Shown here piece after piece: positions 33,931 to 45,885 of a DNA stretch of 64,000 nt. The DNA is from Ceratotherium simum simum. Lineage: Eukaryota; Chordata; Mammalia; Perissodactyla; Rhinocerotidae. Each line of letters begins with the position of its first letter. The stretch's first letter is position 1. The position numbers and the translations under genes were made by a program. The stretch covers positions 143,837 to 207,836 of the forward strand of contig NW_004454208.1 in assembly GCF_000283155.1 (NCBI RefSeq). The letters are read 5' to 3'. The notes beneath the pieces were generated by a model, which saw only the letters and a program-made list of their open reading frames with translations, searched no databases and was not told the DNA's origin.

Positions 33931-35309
33931 CCCAGCCATGGGTTCACTGGCAAATGTTCTGACATCTGCAAGTGGTTGGTAATGAACAGCTAAGGGACAT
34001 CTCTGCCTTGCCGGGGCCGTGTGTCCCCACACATGCTTCTCAGAACACTCAGGTCTGCCCGGGCTGGTGTCAAAGGTTCTACAAGGGTTCACCTTCACTG
34101 TCTAAGTATAACTTCTTAACTATTTCTAAAGCCAAAAATTAAGAAAATACATTCAAAGATATAACAGCCAACATGCAAATCATTGGAAATCACCCAGTGT
34201 TAACTCCACCTGCTGGGTTAGTGGATTTAATGCAGACCCCAAAGCAAATACCCTGTCTCCCTCATTTTAAGGTATTCTGAAATTGCAAAGCGAGATGATT
34301 TAAACTTTTGGAATTTATAATAGTTGATCTGTATCAACCGTATCTGTATGAATCCAGATTTTTCTCAATAATGTGCCACCAAAAAACATAGATAAGTGAG
34401 ACATTGGCAGCAAACGCCACCCACACCTCCCATTTAGAACGTCTGTATCTGTTGGAAAATAGTCACTGTTCTTATTGACTACGTTACAATTAGTTAGTTT
34501 AATAAATTTAACCCTGTAAAATAATTTATACACTAAAGGGTGGTCTTTTTTTCTATTTCATATACTGCCTCCTCGTAAGATTTTGTTGGCAGTAAGATTT
34601 CCCTGCTTACAGAGAGCCTCCGCGTGCCTGTGGGTCCTGCCCAAGCCGTGAGGCTCTGGGGCTGGGCTCCACTCAGAGTGACCCACCCTGCCCCTCCGGT
34701 GAAGCCCTGGGCCTCAGCCACTTTTGTAAAGAAGGCCGCATCATTTCCCCTCATGGGCAGCGTCTCTGGGGAAAACACCTCAGCGTTTCCATGTTTGGAG
34801 GCACTCCCAGCCTGGTACATCCCTACCACAGAAGAGGAACGGCCCCCAGCACTCAGTAGGGCCTTGGGTCATTGCCCTGCCCCATCTCGCCCTGCATTCC
34901 TCCCTTCCAATGTTGTTGACAACAGTAACTCAGCACTGTCACGCCAAGGACAGTCCAGCCTCCTAGCATGCCCCCCGATTTCCTAAGCACTGCTACAGCA
35001 TCAGAAAGGTCAGAGAACTGATGCAAAGACATCCCCTCCACCACCTTCTTAATCACTGGAAAGTGTTCTCACTTCAGGAAGAGGGGGTCGTCCACCCTTG
35101 CAGCCCCTGCATTCAGCTTTACCTAAGGGAGATGACCTGCTACAGAGACAGGCACGAAGGGCCTGTGCTGCCACAGACGCTTATACTCCACCCTGGGCAA
35201 TGGAGAAACAAGTGAGGCAATGCATTTCATACACAGATGAGTCTGGGACCAAACAGAAACTCCCCGCAGGGTCCAGGGACTGCAGATCCCTCTTCCACAG
35301 GAGAAGCTG

Positions 35310-35510
35310 TAGCCTGAGACGCAGCACCCTGCTCACTGCCAGCTGTGCCACCTCCTGGTGGAGTGGCTCTGAGCCAGTTACTTTAACTCTGCACCTCAGT
35401 TTCCCTGTCAGTAAAACTGGGTGGTTAACAACATGCACTTGGCAGGGTTGCTGCTAGAATTAGAAACACCGTGCATTAAGCTTTCTACGTGTGCCTGACA
35501 TTCTATAAAT
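35310..35510. repeat. MIR
   Basis: It contains GAGCCAGTTACTTTAACTC and CTCAGTTTCCCTGTCAGTAA, followed by a GGCAGGGTTGCTGCTAGAAT segment, which is the MIR pattern opposite to the copy at 33.7 kb. Confidence 0.8.
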
Positions 35511-35789
35511 GGCAAGCTTGTTAATTTATCATTTTCACTTTGAGGAAGTTCTGAGATGGTAGAAAGTGAGGGGTCCTACCCCCAATATGAGAGGTGGGGA
35601 CTACACAGCCAACGAGAGAGACAGAAGGAACTTGGGAAAGACCGTTCAGGTGACATTTGAATCCTATTTGCGGTCACCTTCTCCTCCCAGGGTTTGCACA
35701 GAGTCCTGCAAGCATCTGCCATTTGTGTTGTGTCCGGGGTCTGAGGAGGCCTCACATGACACAGACCTGGCCGCAGAGCCCCAGCTCCA

Positions 35790-36110
35790 CACACACAAGC
35801 TGTTCCACTTTGGACTTGTTCCTCTCCAAACTTCAGTCTCCTCAGAGGTAAAAGGATAGTAATATATAAATCACTAGGTCACATCAGGATTAGAGGAGAT
35901 ATTACAAGGTATTTTCTTAGTGCAACATCCGGCATGTAGTAGACATCTGGTAAGAGGGAGCCCCTGTCACCTGTTCCTGGTTCTGTGGAGTGAGGGTGGC
36001 AGCAATATCCACCGCAGGGTTGTTTTGAGGATTAAATGAGTCAACATATGTAAAATCTTTAGAAGAGCTTTGATACATAGCAAGTACTTCATAAGTGTTT
36101 GCTGTTGAAA
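35790..36110. repeat. two MIR-like fragments
   Basis: The first (about 35790-35945) has CTTCAGTCTCCTCAGAGGT and a GTAGTAGACATC end. The second (about 36000-36110) has GGTTGTTTTGAGGATTAAAT and CATAGCAAGTACTTCATAA. Confidence 0.7.
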
Positions 36111-36579
36111 TATTACTTTACTATTATTGTCATGTATTTCAGGCCAAGGTGGCCTGAGCAGCACAGAGCACAAGTTTCCTGTTCCCCTCTTTAGAACAGC
36201 TTAAAACGTCTCATCCACGGCCCACTCGAGACAGAAGCGCCCCTGCCTGGAGAATCTACCACACCATTCCCGTCGCACCCAAACCACAAACATAAAAAGT
36301 GATGTTTGGTTTTTATTAAACGCGTGGAGTGTGTTATTAATTCATGCTGTAAGTCCCTGACATCTTCATAAGCATTAGATATTGCAGGAAATCATGTCTT
36401 CCAGATTTCTTGTGCAGGGAGCACGGGGAAAGTGCGGAGGGCGACGGAGTGGGACTCAGCCTGCTCTTCAATCGCATGCTCTAAGCTGCTCTCTGGCCTC
36501 GCACAGGGGTCTTTCTTTTGGAAGGAAATAAATATACAGCTCTTAGGGCTCAAGGATTTGGCCCCGCCTTATAGGCAAT

Positions 36580-36780
36580 GAGGAAAGTGGTTCAAATCCA
36601 GCTCTACCCCTTACCAGCTGCATGACTCTAGACAAGTCACTTAACCTCCTCGACTCCAGTTTTCTCATCTCTAAGACATGGACAGTGATGGGACCCACCT
36701 CACAGGCTGGTGGTGAGGACTAGAAAGATGTACAAAGCCTTCAGACAGTACTTGGCACACAGAAATTGCCAACCAACGTT
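36580..36780. repeat. MIR
   Basis: It contains CAAATCCAGCTCTACCCCTT, CAAGTCACTTAACCTCCTC and a GGCACACAGAAATTGCC end, a nearly complete MIR. Confidence 0.85.
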
Positions 36781-37239
36781 ACCTAATAAGAACTGGTGAT
36801 AAGTCCATAATAAGAATTCAGTTGGAGAAGTATTTTTATTGAGAACTTGATGTATATAAGGCATTCTTCTAGACACTGGGCCTGCCCTCTCCAGACCATG
36901 AGGCTGACATAAATGTAGAACTAGAACACTCAGGAGATTGTGGCAAATGTTATTTTCTTAAAAGTACAGGAAAGGTCGTGGAAACACGGGGGAAGAGTCC
37001 AGGAGCAATCTGGGAAAACTTTGTGGACAATTTGACACTGAAGCTGGACCTGGAAGCTGGGCTTCTGCAGTCAGAGATGGTGGAAGGAGATGGAACTTTC
37101 CAGGCAGAGGGATGGCATGAGCCAGGGCCTGGAGGCTGGGAAGGGAGCACGTTCAGGGAATCATGGTCTGGTGCAGGGCGCCAGCCCTGAACAGATGCAG
37201 TGGGCCGCACCGCAGTGTCCTGAGCAGGGCAGGACCTGA

Positions 37240-37440
37240 GCCCAAGGAGCTGGTCTGAGAATGGGTTTGGCTACTTCCTGGGAGACCTTTGGTGTGTTAT
37301 TTGACATCTGACCTTCCAACTCCTCAGATGTGAAATGGGTGATATAACACTCCCACCTCACCGGGTTATTGCAAAGACTGAATGCTTAGCCATGTTTAAG
37401 AAATGCTGTGTAAACTGTAGATCATTATGCAAATATTAGT
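37240..37440. repeat. MIR-like remnant
   Basis: It contains CTACTTCCTGGGAGACC, a CTCAGATGTGAAATGGGTG segment and CACCTCACCGGGTTATTGC in MIR order. Confidence 0.7.
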
Positions 37441-39449
37441 AATCTCTCTTGTGGGCCCTTCCAGGAGTCAGAGGAAGACAGGCCCGGTGGCCTTCTGGGT
37501 GTCCATTGCAACATCGGGGCGGGAGGAGTGAATCTCTGGGGCTGACGCGGGCTGTGGGCATTTCCTGCTGCTACTGGGACCTCTCATTCACTGCCATCAC
37601 CCCAAACTCTGCGGCTGGCCCATGAGGCAGAGCCATGGAAGCACACTGTGTGTAATATGAATTTCCAGGTGGGTTTAGAAGGCTCAGCATCAATGCACAC
37701 TTATGTAGAAGACAGCAAAACCCTGGAAGAAACTTGAGTCAAGTGCTTTGCAGACAAATGGATTTCAAATTCGGTTCCTCCTCGTCCTTGGAACGTATTT
37801 ATTAAAAACAAACAAAAAGCTTCTAGCAAAAGATATTACTCCAGAGAAGTGAAAGCCTTTCTTTTACAACTCTTCTGCATATTTGATTTGATTTGCACAG
37901 ATAGGGGTTGGGAGAGGGGAAGACTGATGCTCCAGAAGGTTGGTGGCTTCAAGGAAGTCAATTACAGATTCAACATTAAAACTCGGGTCTATCAAATGTC
38001 TTTCTTTCCCAATGCCTTGACCCCCACTTGCAAGGGTTCCAGTATTGAAACATCAGTGATTTTTATAGAAAATCAGTTAAGTAAATAGAACAATAGAAAA
38101 AAAGCATAGGATCCCTGTAATTTCCACCTCCTTAGAACCCTGCAGATGACCACAGCTGTGGCACTGAGTTTGGAGAGTTTTCATTGAGATGACATATGTG
38201 AACACACAGTAAGTAAACCCCTGGTCAGTGATGGACACCAAATCAACGTTAGCAGTTTTTATTTAAAAAAATAGCAGCTGTTTTTAATTTTAAATAAGTA
38301 ACCAGCAATTCTGTATCAATTGTTAGGCACTCTGGGGACAAGAGGAGAAGCAGGAGTCCCCAGCTGTAGCTGGGATGGATGCTGGCGTTCTATCAGGAAA
38401 GACACTAACAAGGGGAAAAGGACTCACCACCAGCCCCTCACTGTCTCAGCCAGGAAACTTCCCCTCTAAGCCTGCAGGTCCTGGTCTCCACAGCCAGATG
38501 GCATTCTTGCCTAAATAGGACACTACATACGTCAATATTCAGCTTTCTGCAGTGAGGAAGCTGGGAAATGTGCAACTAAAATGCACGATCGTAAAAGACA
38601 AGCTAGGACAACAGCAGAACACTGAGCAGTGAGAAGCAGGAGCTGTCTCTGTCAGGCTTGTTCTTTCTGCCTAAGGAGCATATAACCTAACCAAGGACAC
38701 TGAAACAGGCATAAAACAAGGAGGGGGAAATGTGTTAAACTGCAAGACCACCGCTAGCAAGTGGAAGTTCCAATCAGGGCAAGAGTTGTCAGGAGGCTTC
38801 ATCCTGCAGGTGGAGATTGGAAGGGCCTTCAAGAACACCTAGTGCAGAGGTAGAGCAGGACAGTGAATAAATACTCCACAGCGGGCAGGACTTGGAACAA
38901 AGAAACATGGAGGGATAAGCTTGGACTGGGGAGTAGGGGCCATATTACAAGGGGTCTAAAGCAAAAGGCAAAGGAGTGCATACTTGGTGCAGCAGCAGAG
39001 AGTCCCCTTGAGTCCCTAGGCAAGGCAGTGACTGACGACAACTACATTTGGGGACAACAGCACTAGGCCTAAACCAATATCCTTTAGGCTCCCAGCCTGG
39101 TTTGGGGGAGGGGAATGTATGTTGATTTCCTTTCAGCCCGTACTTTCAGACTAACTTCTATATGAAAGGTTCCTGTAGTGCAGATTTTCCATGAAAGAGT
39201 AAAGGAAAAGAGGTAGGGATGTATGTGTGTGTGTCACGTGTGTTGGAGGGGAGGAAGGACGGAAGAGAATGGTAAGAGAAGGGAAAGGTGCACAGGGAAT
39301 GGTGAGGGAGAGGGAGGAAGGGAAGACAGCATCCTCCTCACCTACTCTGTCAGGCCCCAGGGAGCACCGTGCCATGCATACAGTAGGTGAGGGGCAGAGA
39401 TAGCTAGAGACAGCTCCCAAAGAGCCGTGCTCTCCTTCAGAAAGAAGAG

Positions 39450-39720
39450 CTGTTTTTGCTGGGAAGCATCTGCCCAACCAGACTTCATCTCCCGGGCCCC
39501 TTGCAGCTAGCCGGAGCCATGCAAGTGAGTCTGGGCCACCAAGAGTGGGCAACAGGACTGGCCAATGGCGTCCTCCTAAGGGATCTTCCCACTCTCTCTT
39601 CCTCGTTCCCTCAGCTGGGTGTTGACACACAGGGCGAGGTCAGGGAGAGCCTCCTTCAACCCTGGACTTCACATGAGAAATAAACTTCAAGTGTGCTAAA
39701 ACACCGAAACTTAAGGGTTT
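39450..39720. repeat. unnamed dispersed repeat, copy A
   Basis: The sequence around CCAGACTTCATCTCCCGGGC, GCTAGCCGGAGCCATG and AGAAATAAACTTCAAG shares its layout with the copy at 56.46-56.87 kb. It resembles a mid-repetitive mammalian family whose name I cannot give with confidence. It accounts for part of the 159-codon minus-strand open frame here. Confidence 0.4.
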
Positions 39721-40453
39721 ATCAAATACAGTAGAAAGGTTTTGATAAACCTGCTGAATTGATGTGAATTTAATGGAATTCTTTATGCCTAGGAGTTACA
39801 CATGTTCTTCGATCTAGCCTACCAGAGGGGCTAAAGCATCCATCGTCCTGAGAGCTCCTCAGCCTATTTATTTCAATAAAATGTGTACTTGGAAGGCTCC
39901 AGGGTCCCAACAACCACTGTGAGGACTCCCCGGGGGGTGAGGGAGTTGGCCTCTTCAAATAGTTTCTGATAATTTTCTTAAAGTTTCTAAGACTTTTTAC
40001 AAGACTTTAGTCAGAGAAATCATGTGGGCAAGGCTTTGAATTGCCAATTGCACTTTAAAGTACTTCCAGGCCAAAAGCAAAGTCATCTTAGATACTCCTC
40101 TGCCCAGCATTCTTCTAGAGGGGAGTCATCCACAAATTCTAACCCTTAACTAAGCATCAGAAGGGATTATCGAGCAAGACACTCCCACACAGCAAAAAGG
40201 CTCCTGAGATTTCATAGAAAAGATCTTTTTTATCCCTTTCCAGAAAAGGAAGCAAGGTTTCATGGCCCTGGAGGTCCCCAAAATGGCCCAGATTAATGAG
40301 AAGTCAGAAAACCATGTCCAGCTCTTTACAGAGAAAAGCATCTATACTCATTCTTTTTAAGCCAACCTTCCTACCCAGCATTCTTCTCTCCAGCTCTTTA
40401 CCAAAAAATCAACATAGTTGGGCATTCTTGCAGGGTGCCATCCGAAGTAAATT

Positions 40454-40711
40454 CTTCGTTTTTGTTTTTGTGAGGAAGATCAGGCCTGAGCTAACATCCA
40501 TGCCAATCCTCCTCTTTTTTTTTTTTTTTTTTTTTTGCTGAGGAAGAGTGGCCCTGGGCTAACATCCGTGCCTATCTTCTTCCACTTTATGTGGGACGCC
40601 GCCACAGCATGGCCTGACAAGCAGTGCATCGGCGCGCTCCCAGGATCCGAATCCGGGCCACCAGCAGCAGGGTGCGTGCTCTTAGCCGCTATGCCGTGGG
40701 GCCGGCCCCCA
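40454..40711 (-). mobile_element. ERE SINE, antisense, with a doubled tail segment
   Basis: The 3' border carries the complement of the ERE head (GCCGTGGGGCCGGCCCC). The left part has the tail phrase twice (GAGCTAACATCCATGCCAAT near 40490 and GGGCTAACATCCGTGCCTAT near 40556) separated by a T run. A 9-bp duplication AAGTAAATT flanks it (40445-40453 and 40712-40720). Confidence 0.9.
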
Positions 40712-42269
40712 AAGTAAATTATTCTTGCTTGAGTTCTCTGGCAGGGAGGAGGCAGGAAGAAAGCATTCTAGACACAGAGAAGTAGAAAGACAACAAATCA
40801 TAGAAATGATGAAGGGTTTATAAATACCAGGAATTAATCTAAAGGAAATTAGTATCAGGCATAATGAAAATCAGGAACTTTGGCTAACAGCACCCAGCAC
40901 AACTCGGGTACAAAATCAGCTCTTCATAAATACAAGCCCCTGCACCACCTTTCTGTCTTGCTCAGTTTCATGACTTTCAGGTGAGGGTTTGTGAGGTGAA
41001 GAGACACAGGTGATGGTCCCGCAGAAATCTGTGTTCGCCTAAGTGTTGGGTCAGGAGACTCATAGAGGTAGGAAGATACCCTTGAGTTCATCTAATTAAA
41101 TGAAAAGTGAATTAAAATTCACTTTATAGATGAAGAAGCCAAGCCCCAGTGGGAGAAGCGACTTCCCTGAGCTCATACACTTTGTTAGAGGAAGAAGAAA
41201 GCCTGGACCACACCGCCCGACTGGCCTTTCCACCACGACGAGGAGCAGGACACAGTGAACCGGAAGCCACATGAGACAATGGACAGAGCCGTCTTTGAAG
41301 CCAAGTCCTCCTACATGTGGATGTCTCCTCCTCTGTGGGCAAATCCCTTAATTTCTCTGGCGCTCAGCTTCCCCACTGTACATGGGTATGTTACTACGCG
41401 TGGTGTGGAGAAGCTGGGGGAGGAGCGCCAACACAGAGCACCTGGCACAGCTCGGTGCTCGGGGCCTGTTACAAGAAAGAGGAGGAAACAGTGAAAAGGC
41501 GGTAGATGGATGCAGACGTTGCAAAGCTGGGGAAACTGAGCAACAAATTGATGTTGCAAATTATTTATAAAGCTCCAAATCAACATCCAAGTGAGTTTGT
41601 CCTGGCTTTGTGTGAACAGTTCTGTCTACTACCCAAGTGAAACTCTTGAGCCACCTGAGAAGGAAGAATTCCTTTATCCCTGGTAATTCTCCTGTATTTT
41701 CCTTTCCTATTGAAATGGAAATATCAAGTTCAAGATTCTTATGCAAAGTAGGAAGAGAATCAAGTCAGTCTTTCAAAGTCTCCACACCCTTTGCCAGCTC
41801 CTCAGGCAGAAACAGAGCCCAGGCCTTTTCCATTTCAGCCAAGAGTGACTCAACCCTCCTCTAGTCCTCTCCACCCGCCACAGGGTGGGCCTTGAGTCAG
41901 GGCTTCAGCAGGGCCTTGTGCAGGGCCTGCTCTGGGCACTGTGGAATGATAAGAAAAGATGGAGACAATGTCCCCATTCTCAGATACACACACACAGCAA
42001 AACACGAACACTCAGGCTCTGACTTCCTGTGGCCACATATGGAGTCACTTCCTGCAGCTTTTGCCACTGTTTCCTACCCTGTGGTGTCTCATTTCTCCTT
42101 CCTGGTTTCATTCATTCCATTAGATCCAGCCTTCACTGACCAGGTGCCATGATGGGTGCTAGAACACGTGAAGGAATGCACAGGCTGGCCTGCAGAGGGC
42201 TCGCCGTCCTTGTGCTCGGACCCAGACTTCGTGGAAAGCTGACTGGCCACCATGTGCCACTCTGTGTGG

Positions 42270-42430
42270 GCATTTCCACATTTGTCCTGCACAATCACCC
42301 CATAAGCAAGTTATTCATATCCCCATCTTACAGCAAAGGAAAATGAGTGTCGGAGAGGCTGTCACATGCCCATGGCCAGCAAGCAGCAGAGCCGGATTTG
42401 GACCCAAGGCTCTGAACCTGAAGCCTGCAG
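42270..42430 (+). repeat. MIR-like remnant
   Basis: It contains CATATCCCCATCTTACAGC, a GGAAAATGAGTGTCGGAGAG segment and a GCAGAGCCGGATTTGGACCC end. Confidence 0.75.
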
Positions 42431-42589
42431 CCTCCTCATTCTCCTGTACTTACTCACCTGGGATGACTCAGATGACAGATAAAAAGGAGGAGAGTCAAGA
42501 AGTTGTACTCTAAAACTGAGGCTCTGGGGAGCTTAGAAATGGTTTTATCACAGTTCTTAGTTTCCAGGGAGGTGAGGGGATAATGGCAA

Positions 42590-42835
42590 GGATAATTCCC
42601 ATTTATTGGTAGCAGTTACTCTGTGCCAGGCACTGCATATGTCAGCATCTCATTTAATCCTTACTATGATCAGGTAAGGCAGGTATTATTGTCCCAATTT
42701 TATATCTGGGAAGACTGAAGTTCAGAAAACTATCAGCCCACGATCTCACAGCAAGATTAGTGCCAGAGCTGGGACTGAAACTCGGATGTAGAGAATGCCA
42801 GAGCTCGTGCTCTGACCTGCTGCAGCGCACTGCTC
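42590..42835 (+). repeat. MIR, near full length
   Basis: It contains CCATTTATTGGTAGCAG, TGTGCCAGGCACTGCATATG, CTCATTTAATCCTTACTATG, AGGTATTATTGTCCC and a GCCAGAGCTGGGACTGAAAC end, in the canonical order. Confidence 0.88.
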
Positions 42836-43922
42836 CCTTCGGTGGGCATCCTCTCGCTTCCCAAGGGTTTGCTTATGTGTTGGCATAGACCTGACCACCT
42901 GGATACAGATATGCAGTATGTATAGCACACGACGATGCAGACATGATTTTACAACACCAGCAGCGGGGCCTGTCAATCCCGTCACCACTGATAAGCAGGA
43001 ACAACAATACATACTGAGAACTTACCAATTTTATTGGTAATGGTTTCTCTTTCTGGTAATGTGGCTGATTTAAATTGCCTAAAATCCTTAGGAGTGCTAA
43101 AATAGAACAATGTTTTAATGCAAGGCTGATCTTTACACAGAAGGAAGTGTGGGTCACGGTGGGGAAGGATAATTCCCAGGTGCCATATACTAGGAGGAAG
43201 CTGAAAATTGGCACATTAAGTGTCTGAGCTGATGCTGTTGCTGCCCTGGGAAAAGGGTGGTCCCAATCCCCCCAGAGCTTGAACAGAAGACAAGACTTTG
43301 AATCCTCACAAGGAGGGTCATTGGAACTGAGAACACAGCCTAAACGCAATAGTACATAGTTCCAAAGTTCCTCACATAGAGGGGTGGGCGAGGAACATCA
43401 CAGTCCCTGACACAGGCTGTTGAAAGGAAGATTATCTGCTGGAGACACTGGGGGAAAGAAGTTTACCTTCGAATTCAGAACTCTAGGCCTCTCTTCAAGT
43501 GGAGATGGAGCTTGAATTTGCATCACCCTAGTATCCCCAAGCCACGATATTATCATAAAATAGGTTGCAAAACTGCTCTGGAAGGACTTTCACAATGAAG
43601 CCCCAAGAGATTCTCATGGACGAAACAAGCCCCATGAAACACAAGCTCATAATCAAAAATGACAAAACACACAAGGAAACAGCCAATGGTGAGTGAAAGT
43701 CAACAAACAGAATGAACAGCCAAGTTACAGTCCTAAGTCCTATTTGAGATAATAGAATGGCAATATGAAAGAGAATGTAAAAGTATGTTGAACCATTTAA
43801 AAACAAAAAAAAATCAAATTTCTAAAAAAAAGAGTAAAATCCTACTTAGAAATAAAAGGACGCAGGGCAGATTTGAAAAAGTACCGAATAGAACATTCAG
43901 AAATGAAAAGCATACAGTAGTA

Positions 43923-44113
43923 CAGTCATGTGCCGCACAGACAGTGGTCCCATAAGATTAGTACCATGTAGTCCAGGTGTGGAGTAGGCTACACCATCTA
44001 GGTTTGTGTAAGTACACTCTCTGATGTTCCTACAACGAAGAACTCACCTAATGACACATTTCTCAGAACGTATCCCTGTCGTTAAGCGATGCAAAGCAAT
44101 GTGTAAATGACTG
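43923..44113. mobile_element. Tigger-family MITE (Tigger3-like), internally deleted
   Basis: The left end CAGTCATGTGCCGCACAG and the right end, which finishes GTAAATGACTG, are degraded inverted repeats, and TA flanks both sides (43921-43922 and 44114-44115). The interior has the typical GGTCCCATAAGATTAGTACC and GGTTTGTGTAAGTACACTC phrases. At about 190 bp it is a deleted nonautonomous copy. Confidence 0.85.
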
Positions 44114-45299
44114 TAAAGCAATGGGCAGGGGAGGAGATGCTAGGGAAAAGTCGCCTGGTTTAATGAAGATAAACTGTACATTTCCATTAGCATTTACCAA
44201 ATCTTGATTACTGCAAAAGTGGCTTTCCTCTTTGCCATACTTACTGTGTTCCTAGTATGAGTGTTGATGGTCTTTATTCCTACATATCTGTAGGGAGAGA
44301 CCAGGAACTGCTGTTGACACTGTCTGAGATGATTGCCCCACCCTCACTCTGCACCCCCATCTCACAAGTGTAGTTGTTTTCACTCCAGTTTTATTATCAT
44401 CAAAATTAGCCAGTGCAATTTCTCACAGAAAGGGCATGTGGGCACAACTATTTATCATCATTATATCGTTTCTCCTGTTTGGGCCATGAACACAGGGGCA
44501 ATTCTCACAAACACAATTATCCCCACACTCCCTTCTTCTAAATTTTTTTACACCCTTTTTTCCCCAAAAAGTTTGCCAATTTTAGAACAACTATTCAGTT
44601 GGGAAGTGGTTTGCAATGAAAAGTAATATAGATTCATATTTCTGGAATAAACTATTTGAAAGTTATCTTAAATTTACCCCCATATTATCTCATGGAAACA
44701 AAGATATATACAACATTCTCGAGCTGGGAAGGATCTTGGACATGATTGTTATACAATCACACACTCACCTGGTGTGAAATTGTTTATCCTCTTTGAAAGA
44801 TCCTCCAGAATGGATCATCTGTCAGTAATGGTTTTAATAGCCCTTTGGACATTTTCAAATATCAAATATGCCCCATTTCATGACAGTGGAAATGTTTTAC
44901 TTAAAATCAGGAGTTCAATAAAATGAATCAAAAAAATATTCTCCTCACTCAAGGCTTTGATTTTATATTTTCCATTCTAATATTGACTTTTGCTCATTTA
45001 ACAAAAGTAATAAGCATATCTAGCTTTCGTCCTAAAGTAAAAAAACAAGACTGTAAACATATAATTGTCCTTGTCCCCAAAATGGCCTCTATCAAGTTCT
45101 TTAATCATGTTTAAATGACTGCACATAAATGTATTTCTGTTTATATCATGAGGATTTCAGTAAGAGAAAGCGTTTCTTTCTAAAATCAATTCACGGACTG
45201 ATAAGATCACTTTCATATATAAAGTAACTGCTACCATTTGACACACAGATCTTTTGAATTGTATGTATCATATATTAAAGTATGTTTAATACAGGCTTC

Positions 45300-45470
45300 T
45301 ATTCCATAAAAGACACAACAATGGCTACATTGACGAGTGCTCACTACCTACCAGACCGTATGCTGAACATTCCTGGGAGGTGAGTGTGTTGGCCCCGTTC
45401 TACAGGTGAGGGAATTAAGGTTGTGAAAGGGTCCCCTGCGCAGGTAGCTCTGAACCCCCACTCGAAACTG
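45300..45470 (+). repeat. MIR-like remnant
   Basis: It contains GAGTGCTCACTACCTACCAG, a GTTCTACAGGTGAGGGAATT segment and a GCTCTGAACCCCCACTCG end. Confidence 0.65.
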
Positions 45471-45504
45471 CCTCTTCATAAAGCATGGTGATAAAAAAAA
45501 ACAC

Positions 45505-45885
45505 AATGCAACTGAGTACATTTTAAAGATCTTATTGGCTTAATTCAATGATTCATGAATTGAGCAATATCCCATCTAGCAGGTAGACAGGAGCTCTGAG
45601 GAGCTGTACAAAAATGAAAGACTTTTACAGGCAGAAGGGAGCAGAACAAGGAAGTTATACTAGTAAAGAGCAGACTGATTGTGGCAAGGTCACCTTCCTT
45701 TAGGGGACGGACGGCAGGGGTCTATCAGGCAGATGATCTCGCTAGTGTTGACCAGGTGATTCCTGATTGACTGGTTTAAGATTCCATTTCCAGGAGAGGC
45801 AGAAACTGTTAAGTCTCGGTTTGGTGACATGGGGCTTAGCATAAGTGACTCCATTTTAAGCCTGTTTTCCTGTTTCTAACATTGG
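45505..45885. repeat. LTR-like interspersed repeat
   Basis: Phrases such as TTCAATGATTCATGAATTGA, CAGGCAGAAGGGAGCAGAAC and TCGGTTTGGTGACATGGGGC match wording I associate with old mammalian LTR copies, but I cannot assign the family or find clear LTR ends. Confidence 0.45.

Larger units (their letters stand above)
31070..40440. other. no gene recognised; scattered MIR, L2 and MER5 remnants
   Basis: After the end of the membrane-protein gene there is no frame with splice support or family resemblance on either strand. Repeats that I could place are listed separately (L2 near 31.28 kb, MER5-like near 33.2 kb, MIR copies at 33.7, 35.3, 35.8, 36.0, 36.6 and 37.2 kb). The rest looks like unique intergenic sequence. 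Confidence 0.5.
40712..43922. other. no gene recognised between ERE and Tigger copies
   Basis: Apart from the two MIR copies listed and a weak MIR-like piece near 41100-41200, I see only short chance frames. Confidence 0.4.

Noticed and set aside
39151..39630. 159-codon minus-strand frame
   Set aside because: Part lies in a dispersed repeat (copy A) and no family resemblance was seen.
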